A stretch of 64,000 nt of DNA from Acidimicrobiaceae bacterium (GCA_003152015.1 PLZF01000105.1:51618-115617), one strand, 5' to 3'. Shown: positions 25,442 through 35,379, counted from the first letter of the stretch. A program made the numbers and translations. Notes: generated by a model not told the origin, from the sequence alone.

Positions 25442-26491
25442 ATGTTCCTTCTGATCGCGGTCGCCGGCGGCGTCCTCTCGGGAATTGTGACCACCGCGCT
25501 GGCCATCCGAGTGCTCGGCCGCCGAGCGGTCCTCGACGTGCCGAACCAACGGTCCTCCCATGCCAGGCCGACGGTCCGAGGCGGCGGCATCGGGCTGGCC
25601 ATCGGGACACTGGTCGCGCTGGCGATAGCCCACACCGACCTCGTCGGTTCCTCAGCGATTGCGCTGGTCATCGTAGGCCTCAGCTTCGGCGCGATCGGCT
25701 TCGCCGACGACCTGACCGGTGCGCTACCGCCCACGATCCGCCTTGCGCTCCAGTTGGTCGCAGCCGGCGCCGTGGTCGCTGTGGTCTGGGAGCACGCCTC
25801 GCACGGCATCCTCCTCGCCACCCTGATCGGTGCCGTGGCGACGTTGTGGATCGTCTCGTTCGTCAATGCGTTCAATTTCATGGACGGCATCAACGGGATC
25901 TCGTGTGCCGAGACGATCGTCGCCGGGGTGGCGTTCGGACTGATCGCCCGGCATGAGCACCAACTCGCGCTCCAAGCGGGCGCATTTGCTCTGGTGGCCG
26001 GCTCGATCGGCTTCGCTCCGTTCAACTTCCCCACCGCGCGGGTGTTCCTCGGTGACGTGGGGAGCTACTTCGCCGGTGCCTGGCTGGCCGTGCTGGTCGT
26101 CATCGGCCTGCGGGGATCGATCCCGGCAGAGGCGATGATCGCCCCGGTTGCGCTCTATGTGGCGGACACCGGGGTGACTCTGTCGCGACGGGTGCACCGG
26201 CACGAGGCGTGGCAACAGGCGCATCGCCAGCACACCTACCAGCGCCTGGTGGACCTGGGGTGGAGCCACACGCAGACCACCGGCCTCGTGTTCGCACTGG
26301 TGACGCTGTGTTCGGTACTCGGGTCGGTGAGCCTCTTCGGGTCAGTTCCCGAACGCGTCGCCGCGGACTGCGGGGTCGGCGCGCTGATCGCCGGGTACCT
26401 GGTGTTGCCGGGCCTGATCGAATATCGCCACTCGCTGCCGGCCCTGGGTGGCCGAACCTCTCGAGCCTTCCGGTCAGGAGCCGATCGATGA
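25442..26491 (+). CDS. WecA/TagO-like glycosyl-1-phosphate transferase (GT4 membrane family)
   Basis: The enzyme transfers a sugar-1-phosphate, often GlcNAc-1-phosphate, to undecaprenyl phosphate, starting surface polymer synthesis. About ten hydrophobic helices are visible. Family motifs are VRGGGIGLAIG, FADDLTG, FVNAFNFMDGINGI and FLGDVGSYF, carrying the Mg-binding Asp residues. The likely start is ATG 25442; GTG 25430 and ATG 25385 are alternatives. The gene overlaps the truncated wecB (ATGA), so the two formed an operon. Confidence 0.9.
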   Translation: MFLLIAVAGGVLSGIVTTALAIRVLGRRAVLDVPNQRSSHARPTVRGGGIGLAIGTLVALAIAHTDLVGSSAIALVIVGLSFGAIGFADDLTGALPPTIRLALQLVAAGAVVAVVWEHASHGILLATLIGAVATLWIVSFVNAFNFMDGINGISCAETIVAGVAFGLIARHEHQLALQAGAFALVAGSIGFAPFNFPTARVFLGDVGSYFAGAWLAVLVVIGLRGSIPAEAMIAPVALYVADTGVTLSRRVHRHEAWQQAHRQHTYQRLVDLGWSHTQTTGLVFALVTLCSVLGSVSLFGSVPERVAADCGVGALIAGYLVLPGLIEYRHSLPALGGRTSRAFRSGADR

Positions 26492-26930
26492 TCCATGCCA
26501 TCTGCGTGGCCGGAGCGCGGCCCAACCTGATCAAGATCAAACCGGTCATCGATGGGCTGGAGTCCCTGGGGGCGAAGACGACGTTCGTCCATACCGACCA
26601 GCACTACGACGAGGCCATGTCCGGGGTGTTCCTCAACGATCTCGGACTGCGCCAGCCCGACCGCTCGCTCGGCGTGGGCTCGGGCACCCATGCCGGACAG
26701 ACGGCCCGAGTGATGGTGGCCTTCGAACCAGTCGTGGACGAACTGCGTCCCGACGTGGTGGTGGTGGTGGGCGACGTGAACTCGACCCTCGGCTGCGCGC
26801 TGGTGGCGGCCAAGGCAGGGGCGATGGTGGCGCACGTCGAGGCCGGCCTGCACAGCCGCGACTGGTCGATGCCCGAAGAAGCGAACCGGGTGGTCACCGA
26901 CCGGGTGAGCGACGACCTGCCGCCAGTGGT
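26488..26930 (+). pseudogene. wecB: 5' part of UDP-GlcNAc 2-epimerase, truncated
   Basis: The product begins MIHAICVAGARPNLIKIKP and reads through THAGQTARVMVAFE and VVVVGDVNSTLGCAL to HVEAGLHSRDWSMPEEANR, all matching WecB, which converts UDP-GlcNAc to UDP-ManNAc. Similarity stops near VTDRVSDD (about 26915), after about 145 of roughly 360-380 residues, and transposase remnants follow. The rest of the gene is not seen in the window. The frame continues to 27105 through unrelated sequence. Confidence 0.88.
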
Positions 26931-26999
26931 GCTCGAAAACGCGATCACACCTCCACCCGGGACTCCGAAGAGCAACGATCGTCGCGACTACCGTCAGCC

Positions 27000-27866
27000 A
27001 GATGCGAGGGCACCAAGCATCTGGCCAGCTGTGGGCCTTCGTCTGTCTCGCTTTCCGTCGCCTCCTCAAGTTGGTCGTCCTGTCGTTTCACTCCGATCGG
27101 TCTGAGGAGATGGAACTATTTCCCCTGCGCCATGCGGTGGCAATACTCCGACGCCAGGCGGGGCGTCCCGCCTGCCTGCCGGCCGATCGTGCGCTGTTGG
27201 CCGCCCTCAGCCGCCTAGTTCCCCGTTCGTGTTCGGGGAGCTTCTGCATGACACCTGGCACCTTGCGGGACTGGCACCGTCGACTCGTGGCCAAACTCTG
27301 GACCTATCCCAACCGTCCACGAGGTCCCGCCGTCGCCGCCGGCACGACCGCACTCGTAGTGCCACTGCCAGAGGAGAAGTCGAGTTGGGGTTATCGACCC
27401 TTCCAGGGCGAGCTGCTCAGGCTCGGCGTACGCTTGGCCGCGAGCACCATCGCTCGGATGGTGAAGGACCATGGCCTCAGTCTTGCTCCCCGGCGAAGTG
27501 GCTCCGCCTTGCGTTAGTTCCTACCACCCCAGGCGTCAGGCATCGTGGCCACGGATCTCTTCACTGTCGACACCGTGCGGCTGCAACGACTCTCCGTACT
27601 CTTCTTCGTGGAGCTCGACCGCAAAAGGATCTGGATCACCGAGGCGACTGCTCATCCCAGCGCGTCGTGGGTCACCCAACAGGCGAGGAGCGTCACCGAT
27701 GATCTCGCCGACGCGGGCATCATCGCCAAGCTCTTGGTCCACGATCGTGGCACCAAGTGCGCCGGCGAGCTTCGACAGAGTCTTCAGAGCCGAGGGCACT
27801 CAGATTCTGAAGACGCCCTATCGAACCCCGAATGCCAGCGTTCTTGCCGAGCGGTTCGTGCGCAAC
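27000..27866 (+). pseudogene. degenerate integrase-core (DDE) transposase
   Basis: The sequence reads like an integrase-catalytic transposase: VLSFHSDRSEEMELFPLRHA, WGYRPFQGELLRLGVRLAAS, then DLFTVDTVRLQRLSVLFFVE and AHPSASWVTQQARS. An in-frame TAG at 27515-27517 replaces the expected Gln codon (R-Q-F becomes R-stop-F). A frameshift near 27760-27775 moves the reading to FDRVFRAEGTQILKTPYRTP and NASVLAERFVR, where it is cut by IS1380 DNA. Confidence 0.8.
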
Positions 27867-28297
27867 CTTCTGTGCCGCCCTGGCCCACAACCTCATCCGC
27901 TGGACCGCCATGCTGGGCGAGATCACCCCTGCTGAACACCTCGTCGTGGCCCGCACCGTGCGCACCAGGTTCGTGTCCATCCCCGGCCGGCTTGTCAGCC
28001 CCGGTGGCAGGCCGATACTGCGCGCTCCACTCGAGTGGCCGTGGGCCAAAGCCTTCCAACGGGCACTCGAGCTTCTCCGGGCCCTTCCGCCAGTCCCCGT
28101 GTAGTCATTCCACCGCGGCCGGTGCACCGCAGATGACTGAAGGACGGCACTGACAACAACCAGTGAGAATCACAAACTCTTGGTCTCACACGCCCCGATG
28201 GCCGCCGAAGAAGGCAGGCCAAAGCCGGTTGACCCTTCACTATGCCGATCACCCAATTCGCTGCCCTGCCAGGTCGTCGGTCGGTGGATCCAGGCTC
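27867..28297 (+). mobile_element. 3' fragment of an IS1380-type element
   Basis: From CAALAHNLIRWTAMLGEITP to LRALPPVPV the frame matches the C-terminal 80 residues of the intact IS1380 transposase at 42692-43999. The non-coding right end that follows also matches, up to GTCGGTGGATCCAGGC near 28295. The fragment lacks the first 80 percent of the gene and has diverged, so it is older than the intact copy. Confidence 0.85.
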
Positions 28298-28400
28298 AGT
28301 CCTGCCCAATACGAAGCCGTCCACCACAACGCCGACCGTCAGGCGGCATAATCAACTGAAGCAACCTGTCCGTCGAACCGGATCAAGCCCAGTCTTGCCT
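28284..28400 (+). pseudogene. C-terminal tip of an IS3-type transposase
   Basis: Directly after the IS1380 end, one frame reads LSPAQYEAVHHNADRQAA and a stop at 28351. This is the usual end of IS3-family OrfB proteins. It is followed by a sequence similar to IS3 right ends (CAACCTGTCCGTCGAACCGG). IS1380 probably inserted into an IS3 copy. Confidence 0.55.
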
Positions 28401-28561
28401 CCACCAAACTCAGTGCAGGCCAGAGCCTCCAGGATTCCCGGGCCGATTCAGGGATGCGGATCGGATAATCGCATCAAGCAATGGTGGTTCAAACCTCCTT
28501 CCGCATCCCAATCCCGGGTTGTGGCGGAAGCAAGCCGATTTCACTGGAAGAGAGGACTGAC

Positions 28562-29257
28562 ATGTCCATTGACAGAACCCAGAGCGAGTTGCCACGACCA
28601 TGTGAGGGTCGTCTACCGATGCGACGGAAAGAGCGGGGCTGGTGGATCGAGCAGCATCTTCCGCCACACTCTCGCCGATTGCTTGACGTCGGGTGCCACA
28701 TGGCCTTGGATACCGCACAGTGGGCGAACAAGGCCGATATCCTTATGGGCGTCGACGTTGACCCAGCGGTGTTCGATGGCTGTGCCTCGGTCATTCGATG
28801 CCAGGCAAGCGGGGCAGAACTTCCGTTCGCACCAGCGAGCTTCGACGTAGTCACGTGCTCTGAGGTCTTGGAACATGTGCCACCGGAGCTGGAGAGGCCC
28901 CTCATTGAAGAAATGCGACGGGTGATCGCCCCTGACGGCACACTGCTGTTTACCACCCCACACTGGGGGTGGTTCGCTTGGCTTGATCCTCTTGATGCGA
29001 AACGACGGCTCGGACTTCGCAAGGGTAAGGGCCATAAGCACTACCGCATCGTGGAGATCAACGACCTTTTCGCCGACCTGTTCCGGATCGAACTGCTCGA
29101 CCTCAACTCGCTGATGCTCCATCCGATCTCGACTTGGATGGGTGCTGGGAATCAGGCTCGATGGCTGCGGCTTCGAGGAAAAATGAGCGACTGGGACTAC
29201 CAACATCACTTCGGTCGGGCGTCATTCAACATGGCGTTAGTAGCCCGACCCATCTAG
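28562..29257 (+). CDS. class I SAM-dependent methyltransferase
   Basis: The 231-residue protein has the SAM-binding motif LLDVGCHMALDT near residue 41, acidic loop GVDVDP, and VVTCSEVLEHV followed by APDGTLLFTTPH, as in Methyltransf_11 proteins. The C-terminal half contains GWFAWLDPLDAKRRLGLRKG and DWDYQHHFGRASFNMAL. ATG 28562 has a GAGAGGA site. It sits at the edge of the glycan locus, so a lipid-linked sugar or glycan is a likely substrate. A decayed paralogue lies at 57860-58260. Confidence 0.85.
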   Translation: MSIDRTQSELPRPCEGRLPMRRKERGWWIEQHLPPHSRRLLDVGCHMALDTAQWANKADILMGVDVDPAVFDGCASVIRCQASGAELPFAPASFDVVTCSEVLEHVPPELERPLIEEMRRVIAPDGTLLFTTPHWGWFAWLDPLDAKRRLGLRKGKGHKHYRIVEINDLFADLFRIELLDLNSLMLHPISTWMGAGNQARWLRLRGKMSDWDYQHHFGRASFNMALVARPI

Positions 29258-29639
29258 AGAACCTTGGTTCCGGCCGTGTTGAAATTTGAGGCAAGTTTTC
29301 CTTGATCAGTCTTTCGTGGAGGCGCACAATGATTGGTGGGCTTGACCTGCTCCTCTCGGGAAGATGACCCTTTGAGGCACCCGGGCTATGCAATGGGCGA
29401 CAAGCTTGATGACATAGTTGGGCGCTTGGGCGGCTTGGGGTGATGTGCCCCGGCACTGTCGACAGGGGGTTTGGCGCGACTCAAACGAGGACAGGCTCGG
29501 ACCCAACGTCCGGCGCCATCAATGTAAGTCACTCACCGATGGGTTGTCCTCGGCGGTCCGAGGCTGGCCTCACTGGGTGACTGGTGTCTTATGGGGTGTG
29601 GCGGCCATTGACCAACAGCTGAGGGGCTGATCCCTGCCG
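29258..29639. other. intergenic stretch without a recognisable gene
   Basis: This is lower-quality sequence between the methyltransferase and transposase remnants. Short frames on both strands resemble no family that I know. It is probably degraded insertion-sequence DNA. Confidence 0.5.
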
Positions 29640-29950
29640 TCACGTTCGGGTGCTTCGGCACCGGAGCGGGCCCGTCGGATCGATTGTGGCTCGTGTGCCG
29701 GTGTGAAGTGACAGCAGCTCCTGGCGGTCCATCGGTGGACCCTCATGCCCCGCCACGGTCCATCCGGCCGGCGTCGAGGTTGCCCCGAGGGATCCGAGGC
29801 GTGCCACGTTGACTGCAGCAGCCAGAAGGCTGAAGTCGGCACCGACCTTCTCGGTGCCACGGACCCGTGCTCGTCGTCCCCCGTGCTTTCGTCGCATGAG
29901 GTGGGTACAGTGCTGCCGTCCGGACGCCGGAGGGCCGGTCACGCAGAGTT
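29640..29950 (-). pseudogene. C-terminal relic of a DDE transposase (IS1182/IS5-like)
   Basis: The frame contains RRKHGGRRARVRGTEKVGAD and FSLLAAAVNVARL, which resemble the final helices of IS1182 and related transposases. The catalytic part is absent. It joins an ISL3 fragment on the same strand. Confidence 0.45.
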
Positions 29951-30153
29951 ACCGCCCGCCAACCCTTGAACCGGGCGGGGACTCCGCAAGACGCGCACGC
30001 CGCTCTCGGTGAGTCGAGCATCACGTGGATCTCGAGTTCCTCGTCGGAAGCTGACGTTCCGAGGACGATCACATCGGGCAGCCCGATCGTCATCTGGTTC
30101 ATCGCCACCGGGTCGGTCTCGACGTAGGCGGGCAGGATCGGTCGCATGGCCAT
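29951..30153 (-). pseudogene. N-terminal relic of an ISL3-family transposase
   Basis: The frame reads TIGLPDVIVLGTSASDEELE, then CASCGVPARFKGWRAVTLRD, matching the zinc-finger N-terminus of ISL3 transposases. It breaks off at about residue 75, near 29955. Confidence 0.6.
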
Positions 30154-30181
30154 CAGGCCACGCTGGCAGTCACCTCCGACG

Positions 30182-31729
30182 TCATGAGGGACCCCCTGCC
30201 CCCCTCAGATCCGAGGAGCCCCCAAACAGCCATCTGGCGACGACCGGGATCACAAGCAGCAGCAACGGGAGAGGCCCCAATGAGATAGCCGCCTGAGACT
30301 CGACGCCACCAATAAGTGTGCTGGTAATGATCGTCCCAGTGATCACGTCCGGCCACGATGGCTGGGAATAGAACCTGGCCACAATCCCGAACAGGAAACC
30401 GATCACTACGCCAACAAACAGCACACCCCACGGACCGAACGCTGCCAAAGCCTCCACACCAAGCGGAAAATTCTCGGACGTGTACGGGTCATCAGGTGAT
30501 AGCAAACCGTAAAGATGACCGAATCGGTTGCCAAATCCCAGGTCAGGCTTGAAAGGAACAAGGAGCCGGGGCACGACCGTCAGCGGTAGTTCGGCATATG
30601 TCGTCAGTCCCAAACGTGGGTACTTCGTCGGCACGTTTTGATCGATATAGCCCATCAAGTCGGTCACGGAATAAGCGAAGCGTGCGCCGGAGCTTGATAT
30701 GGCCGGCCCGGTGGGCCTGTAGTCGAAAAGTACATAATTTGGGAAACGCAAAGCTGCGGCGACAGGGTTCGCCTGCGAACTGTTGGACGTCAGCGCCCGA
30801 TAATCGCCCTTTGCGCCGTTCACGAACACGAATAGGAGAAAGACGAGCACGACGAGTGGCCAGGAAACGCGACGGCGAATGGCCACAACAAAGATCACTA
30901 CGGCGAGTGGAACAACAGTCGTGGCGTACAACCGTCCCGTGGACGTCGCGGACAGCGCCGCGACTCCTGATGCCAGGACAACAAAGACCAGCCAACGACG
31001 GCGCAGACCACCAGAAAAATAGCCGGCAAGGACGCCCAACAGCCCGACGATACTGAGCGTGTTGACAACCTGACCCAGTGCTCCAAGCCTCGCCCCCAGA
31101 CCGGCAATCCCAATGAATGCAGACAATCCCAGGCTAGAAAACAACAACAGCAGAGACCGCTGGAGCAAGAGTGACGGCACAATCGGACCAGTCGACTTTG
31201 CACGCGCCAAACGGCGGATTCGGCACATGGCTACTCCAGCCCAAAGTGATACACCGAAGAGAACCATAAGCTCGGCGCCACGAATGCGCATGTCATAGTT
31301 CATATACAGAAATAAGGTGCCGACTGGCTGAGCGAACACCACACCGACCAACAGATAACCGGCAGTGAGGAGCCCAAACATATGGGGAAGTGGAAACATC
31401 TTCGTGCGCCGGAGCGGCCAGAGGACAAAGGGCAGCATGAATACGGCCGCGGCCATCAGGCTCATAACCATGAACCTGGCCGGAGGGTGAGCGGGAGCGT
31501 GAAGGAGAATTCCTGCCGTCAGCGCCCCAGCCGTGATGGCCGAGGCGTGCCGACGGGACAGTCCGAAAAGCGGGATCATCCCCAGGATGACACCTGCTGT
31601 CAGCAGAACGAAGATCGACAGAGTCAACCGAGACGATGCCAGCTCGACGCCCCCGACCACGAGGACAGCACCCAGCAGTCCCTCTCGTTTTCGACCCAAA
31701 CGTGGTGGGAGTATGTCCGAGACGATCAT
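30182..31729 (-). CDS. Wzy/O-antigen-polymerase-like membrane protein
   Basis: The 515-aa protein has about 12-14 hydrophobic helices and a larger extracellular loop (about residues 305-420) containing TSNSSQANPVAAALRFPNY and LPLTVVPRLLVPFKP. That loop pattern resembles oligosaccharide polymerases (Wzy, O-antigen ligase type). ATG 31729 was preferred because AGAGGAG precedes it; an ATG nine codons upstream is possible. It probably joins repeat units made by the surrounding transferases. Confidence 0.7.
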   Translation of the reverse strand: MIVSDILPPRLGRKREGLLGAVLVVGGVELASSRLTLSIFVLLTAGVILGMIPLFGLSRRHASAITAGALTAGILLHAPAHPPARFMVMSLMAAAVFMLPFVLWPLRRTKMFPLPHMFGLLTAGYLLVGVVFAQPVGTLFLYMNYDMRIRGAELMVLFGVSLWAGVAMCRIRRLARAKSTGPIVPSLLLQRSLLLLFSSLGLSAFIGIAGLGARLGALGQVVNTLSIVGLLGVLAGYFSGGLRRRWLVFVVLASGVAALSATSTGRLYATTVVPLAVVIFVVAIRRRVSWPLVVLVFLLFVFVNGAKGDYRALTSNSSQANPVAAALRFPNYVLFDYRPTGPAISSSGARFAYSVTDLMGYIDQNVPTKYPRLGLTTYAELPLTVVPRLLVPFKPDLGFGNRFGHLYGLLSPDDPYTSENFPLGVEALAAFGPWGVLFVGVVIGFLFGIVARFYSQPSWPDVITGTIITSTLIGGVESQAAISLGPLPLLLLVIPVVARWLFGGSSDLRGAGGPS

Positions 31730-32216
31730 TACTTGCTCCTCTGTAATTGCCGCCATGCTCCAAAGGCACCCGGATGGGAGGCGATTTCCATTAAATACTC
31801 GTAGACGTACAAAGTTGGGCCAATGGCTAATTTGCTCCCGAAGAGAGTGGCAGCTTAACTGGCAGCCGCGTGCTTCCTCGAACCTCGCCGGAAAACAAAT
31901 TAGTGCAAGGTTCTTTCAAAAGGATGGAATCGCTACGAAGCAGTTGCGAAATGCGACATCGGCATGTGAGACTATTCCACAATGGGCTGCGCACCGACCA
32001 GCGCGAAGCCGAGTGCTCACTCGGCAAGGCATCCCATCGCAGGTGTTCATCACCGGAGTGGTCCGTGCGCCAGGATCCCTCCGTTACCCGGCTCGAGGTT
32101 TGGAGCTGCGACTAAGTGAGGGAGGAGCCCACCGATAACTTCTCCGACCAATCCTTGGTACTTGCGCTCTGCGTCGTCACGCGCCGCTTGAAGGGGACGA
32201 CTGCGGGGCCTCACCA
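31730..32216. other. divergent intergenic region
   Basis: About 490 bp separate the polymerase (minus) and the first forward glycosyltransferase (plus). It is less GC-rich than the genes around it and must hold promoters for both. No gene, RNA or clear terminator was recognised. Confidence 0.6.
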
Positions 32217-33422
32217 ATGACCGTTGGGACCATGGCCGTAGTGCTCCCGGACTACCCCGTCCCGCCGGTTACCGGATACCACCTGCGGATGCTCTCCAAC
32301 CTGGCGGTGAGCCAAGCACTCGGTTGGCGAACATCAGTGCTCTGGTTCGGGGAGCATGCTGGTCGGAATGTAACCCAGGCCATCCCGCACGCGAACGAAG
32401 TATGCCGAGTCGCGGCTCGGCTAGGCCCTCGACCACTTCCGACGCGAGTCATCCAGCGCGGCAGATGGCTAGCTGGTGCGCTTGCCCACCGCCACATGTC
32501 CTCCTACCCCTTCTCTCTCCCCTATGAGGGCGGCCGGAAAGCGGTGATCCAAACCGTGGGCGAGATGGCTGACGCTGTATTACTGCCGACCACGCTCTGC
32601 CACTGGGCGCCCGTGCTACGCAGCACGGGCGCCCTCGTCATTGGGGATGCCGTCGACGTGAACTCTGACCTGGCGCTGAGACTTCTGCGGTCCGAGTCGA
32701 AGGGCAACCCCTTGAGGGCCGCTGGGCTGGCAGTCAACTACCTCGCTTGTCGGGCCCAGGAACAGGGTTTCCTTCGGGAACTGGATGAAGTCTGGGCTAC
32801 CTCGCCCGGGGAGGCCCACCGGGCCCGGCAACTCGGCGCACGTCGGGTTGTGGTCGTGCCCAGCACGTTCAAGCAATGGGACCTCGCCCCGACCGAGCGG
32901 CCCGATGTCCCGATCGTCGGGTTCGTCGGCAACTTCAAGATGCCACCAAACCTCAAGGCAGCTCGCTTCCTCGTGGACCAGGTCCTGCCCCGTCTGCAGC
33001 GGTCCGTCCCGAATGTCGTTCTGCGGCTGGCGGGTGATGGACTCCCCGAAGACATCCTCGTTCGACCGGGGCTTGAGATCTACGGGCCAGTCGATGACGC
33101 CAGTGAATTCGTCGCGTCCTGCGCCATCTCGGCCCTGCCCATACGCGTCCGAGGCGGCGTTCCTCTCAAGCTGATTGAGGCCATGGCTCTTGGGCGTCCG
33201 ATCGTCGCCACGCCAGAGCTCGTCGCTGGCTTGCCGATCACGCCGGGAGAGGACATGCTCGTTGTCACAGATGCTGACGCGTTCGCCGACGCCATCATCC
33301 GGCTCATCACCCAGCCCCAGCTGGCGACGCGGTTGGCGACCCATGCCCGGGCCACCTTCGAGTCCGAGTTCTCGCTCGACGCTGCCATCGCTCGCGCCCG
33401 CTCCGAGAGCATCGCTGTATGA
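32217..33422 (+). CDS. glycosyltransferase, GT-B fold (GT4-like)
   Basis: The 401-residue protein has an N-terminal Rossmann domain (VVLPDYPVPPVTGYHLRML) and a C-terminal donor domain with PIVGFVGNFKMPPNLKAARF, VLRLAGDG and LPIRVRGGVPLKLIEAMALG. The last block holds the conserved Glu of retaining GT4 enzymes. ATG 32217 or 32229 could start it. It overlaps the oxidoreductase gene (ATGA), opening a three-gene operon. Confidence 0.88.
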   Translation: MTVGTMAVVLPDYPVPPVTGYHLRMLSNLAVSQALGWRTSVLWFGEHAGRNVTQAIPHANEVCRVAARLGPRPLPTRVIQRGRWLAGALAHRHMSSYPFSLPYEGGRKAVIQTVGEMADAVLLPTTLCHWAPVLRSTGALVIGDAVDVNSDLALRLLRSESKGNPLRAAGLAVNYLACRAQEQGFLRELDEVWATSPGEAHRARQLGARRVVVVPSTFKQWDLAPTERPDVPIVGFVGNFKMPPNLKAARFLVDQVLPRLQRSVPNVVLRLAGDGLPEDILVRPGLEIYGPVDDASEFVASCAISALPIRVRGGVPLKLIEAMALGRPIVATPELVAGLPITPGEDMLVVTDADAFADAIIRLITQPQLATRLATHARATFESEFSLDAAIARARSESIAV

Positions 33423-34393
33423 GGAGACACGGCGGCCTCAACCGGAGGGTGGGCGTACTTGGTTCCGGTGAGATCGTCCGTTCTCACCACCTGCCGGTGC
33501 TCTTGGCCGCTGGCGTCGACGTTGCCTGGGTAGCAGACCCATCACCGCTTGCGGGGCGCCGGAGTCGTTGGCGATTCGGCGTCCTCGCGTTGTCGTTGGA
33601 TGAAGCGTGGGCGCGTTTGGACCAGGTCGACGCTGTACTGCTCGCAGCGCCGCTGGGGCGGCGGGCTGAGCACCACGAGCGATTGGCGTGCAGCGGCACC
33701 CCTGTCTACCTCGAGAAGCCCATAGCAAGGAGCGTTATCGAGCTGGACAAACTAATCGCTCAGTATGAGCGCTCGCGGGTGACCTGCGGCTTCCAACGGC
33801 GCTCCTTCGCCAACATTGGAGTGCTTCGCTCGCTGCTAGCCGAGCTGCCCGTCGGACCGGTTAGGAGGATCGAGTACCACGAGGGTGCTCGGACCATGGC
33901 GACCGGCGCATCGAGCGACTTTCGCGACGACCTCGAGGCGGCAGGAGGTGGGATCCTCACCGACCTGGGATGTCATGGCCTCGACACCATCGACCAGCTC
34001 GTCGACCTCGGTACCGCCGTCGTCGAGGACCAGGAGCTGGTGGTCGACGAGGGGATAGAACGGGACGCTTCCATCCGTCTCCGCGCCGGAGACATCGATA
34101 TCGAAGTCGAACTCAGCTGGCTACGCGACGTCGATAGCCGCGTGCGGGTGATCTGCGAAGACGGCGTCATCACGTCGTCGGTGCGCATGCTCGGCGGCGT
34201 GCACGTCGAGACGTCCGGGACCGAGGTGCGTTCGTTCCTCGGCCGGGGCGCCCAGAACCCTAGCCAAGGGTTCTGGGATGCCTGGTGCTACGCACTCCGT
34301 CTTCCGGGCAGCGACATCGACTACTCCCTGACGTCTTGTCGCGCCGTAGCCCGCATCACCGAGGAGATCTACCGGGAGGCGGGTTTGCGATGA
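33419..34393 (+). CDS. Gfo/Idh/MocA-family oxidoreductase
   Basis: The NAD(P)-binding N-terminus has GVLGSGEIVRSHHLP. The catalytic Lys is in VYLEKPIA and GGGILTDLGCHGLDTIDQL carries the conserved Asp-His region. These enzymes oxidise or reduce sugars and nucleotide sugars. The length of 324 aa is typical. It is bracketed by 4-nt overlaps with a glycosyltransferase and an epimerase, so the three probably make and attach one modified sugar. Confidence 0.88.
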   Translation: MRRHGGLNRRVGVLGSGEIVRSHHLPVLLAAGVDVAWVADPSPLAGRRSRWRFGVLALSLDEAWARLDQVDAVLLAAPLGRRAEHHERLACSGTPVYLEKPIARSVIELDKLIAQYERSRVTCGFQRRSFANIGVLRSLLAELPVGPVRRIEYHEGARTMATGASSDFRDDLEAAGGGILTDLGCHGLDTIDQLVDLGTAVVEDQELVVDEGIERDASIRLRAGDIDIEVELSWLRDVDSRVRVICEDGVITSSVRMLGGVHVETSGTEVRSFLGRGAQNPSQGFWDAWCYALRLPGSDIDYSLTSCRAVARITEEIYREAGLR

Positions 34394-35379
34394 CGCGACG
34401 AGTCATCATCGTCGGCGCCAATGGCCGACTCGGATCGGAACTCGCGCTGCGGCTTAGCGGCATCGACGGCATCGACGTCATCGCCATCTGCCGGAACATG
34501 GCCGGCTCGGCCTTCCTCCGCCTCAATGGTGTGCCTTGTCGACTCGGCTCCATGGTGAAACGAGAATCAGCAGACGAACTGCTCGGCGACGCGGACGTGA
34601 TTGTCAACCTCGCCTACGCGTTTCCAAGGTCTGTCGCCGGACACCGCGCCAACCTAGCGCTCGTCAAGAATTCTATCGAGGCGGCGAGGCCCGATGCCAC
34701 GGTGATCCTGGCCAGCACGATCATGGTTTACGGACCGGCTTTCCCCGTTACGTTGCCGGACGCCTATGGATTCGAGAAGCTACGTCTCGAGCGGGCCTTC
34801 CTACGGAGTGCTGCCACTCGCGGCGTCAAGGCTCGCGTGTTCCGAATCGGCCATGCGCTCGGTGACCTCCAACCGCTCACCCAGCAGATCAAGACCGAAC
34901 TGGGCGCTGGGCAGGCGTCGGTGAACGGGAACAACGTGACCCCATCGAACACGATTCACGTCGCCTCGCTCGCGGAAGCTATCGACATTGTCAACGGCGG
35001 TCACCCAAGAGTGATCGACCTGGTCAGCTCACCGCAGTGGACCTGGGGTCAGCTCTATTCGTGGTACGCGAGCGCCCTTGGGGTTCCCGTCACGCGCAGC
35101 GGGCAGGTTGTCGCGGGCTGGGGAACGAGACGGGTCCTGCGGGAGGGCGTTCTCGCCGCGACCCAGGTGCTGCCGGAACGGCTCGCCGAGCGCATGTACG
35201 GCAGGTTCCTCATCGATCGAGCCCGACGCGAGCTAACGGCAGGTGTCACGCCGGAGACGACTCCCATGGCAATCGAGGCGACGCGATGGCGGGGCCTCAC
35301 GGGTCGGACCCTCGCCGGGCTCAGCGATCCGGTCGCGGCGATCGAGCACTACCCGATGCCCCCACTTCACATCGGTTGA
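34390..35379 (+). CDS. NAD-dependent sugar epimerase/dehydratase (extended SDR)
   Basis: The nucleotide-binding motif is IIVGANGRLGSEL at the N-terminus, followed by VIVNLAYAFP, a Ser/Thr in LASTIMVYG, and YGFEKLRLE with the YxxxK catalytic pair. The length is 329 aa. ATG 34390 overlaps the oxidoreductase stop. It probably modifies a nucleotide sugar for this operon. Confidence 0.86.
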   Translation: MTRRVIIVGANGRLGSELALRLSGIDGIDVIAICRNMAGSAFLRLNGVPCRLGSMVKRESADELLGDADVIVNLAYAFPRSVAGHRANLALVKNSIEAARPDATVILASTIMVYGPAFPVTLPDAYGFEKLRLERAFLRSAATRGVKARVFRIGHALGDLQPLTQQIKTELGAGQASVNGNNVTPSNTIHVASLAEAIDIVNGGHPRVIDLVSSPQWTWGQLYSWYASALGVPVTRSGQVVAGWGTRRVLREGVLAATQVLPERLAERMYGRFLIDRARRELTAGVTPETTPMAIEATRWRGLTGRTLAGLSDPVAAIEHYPMPPLHIG

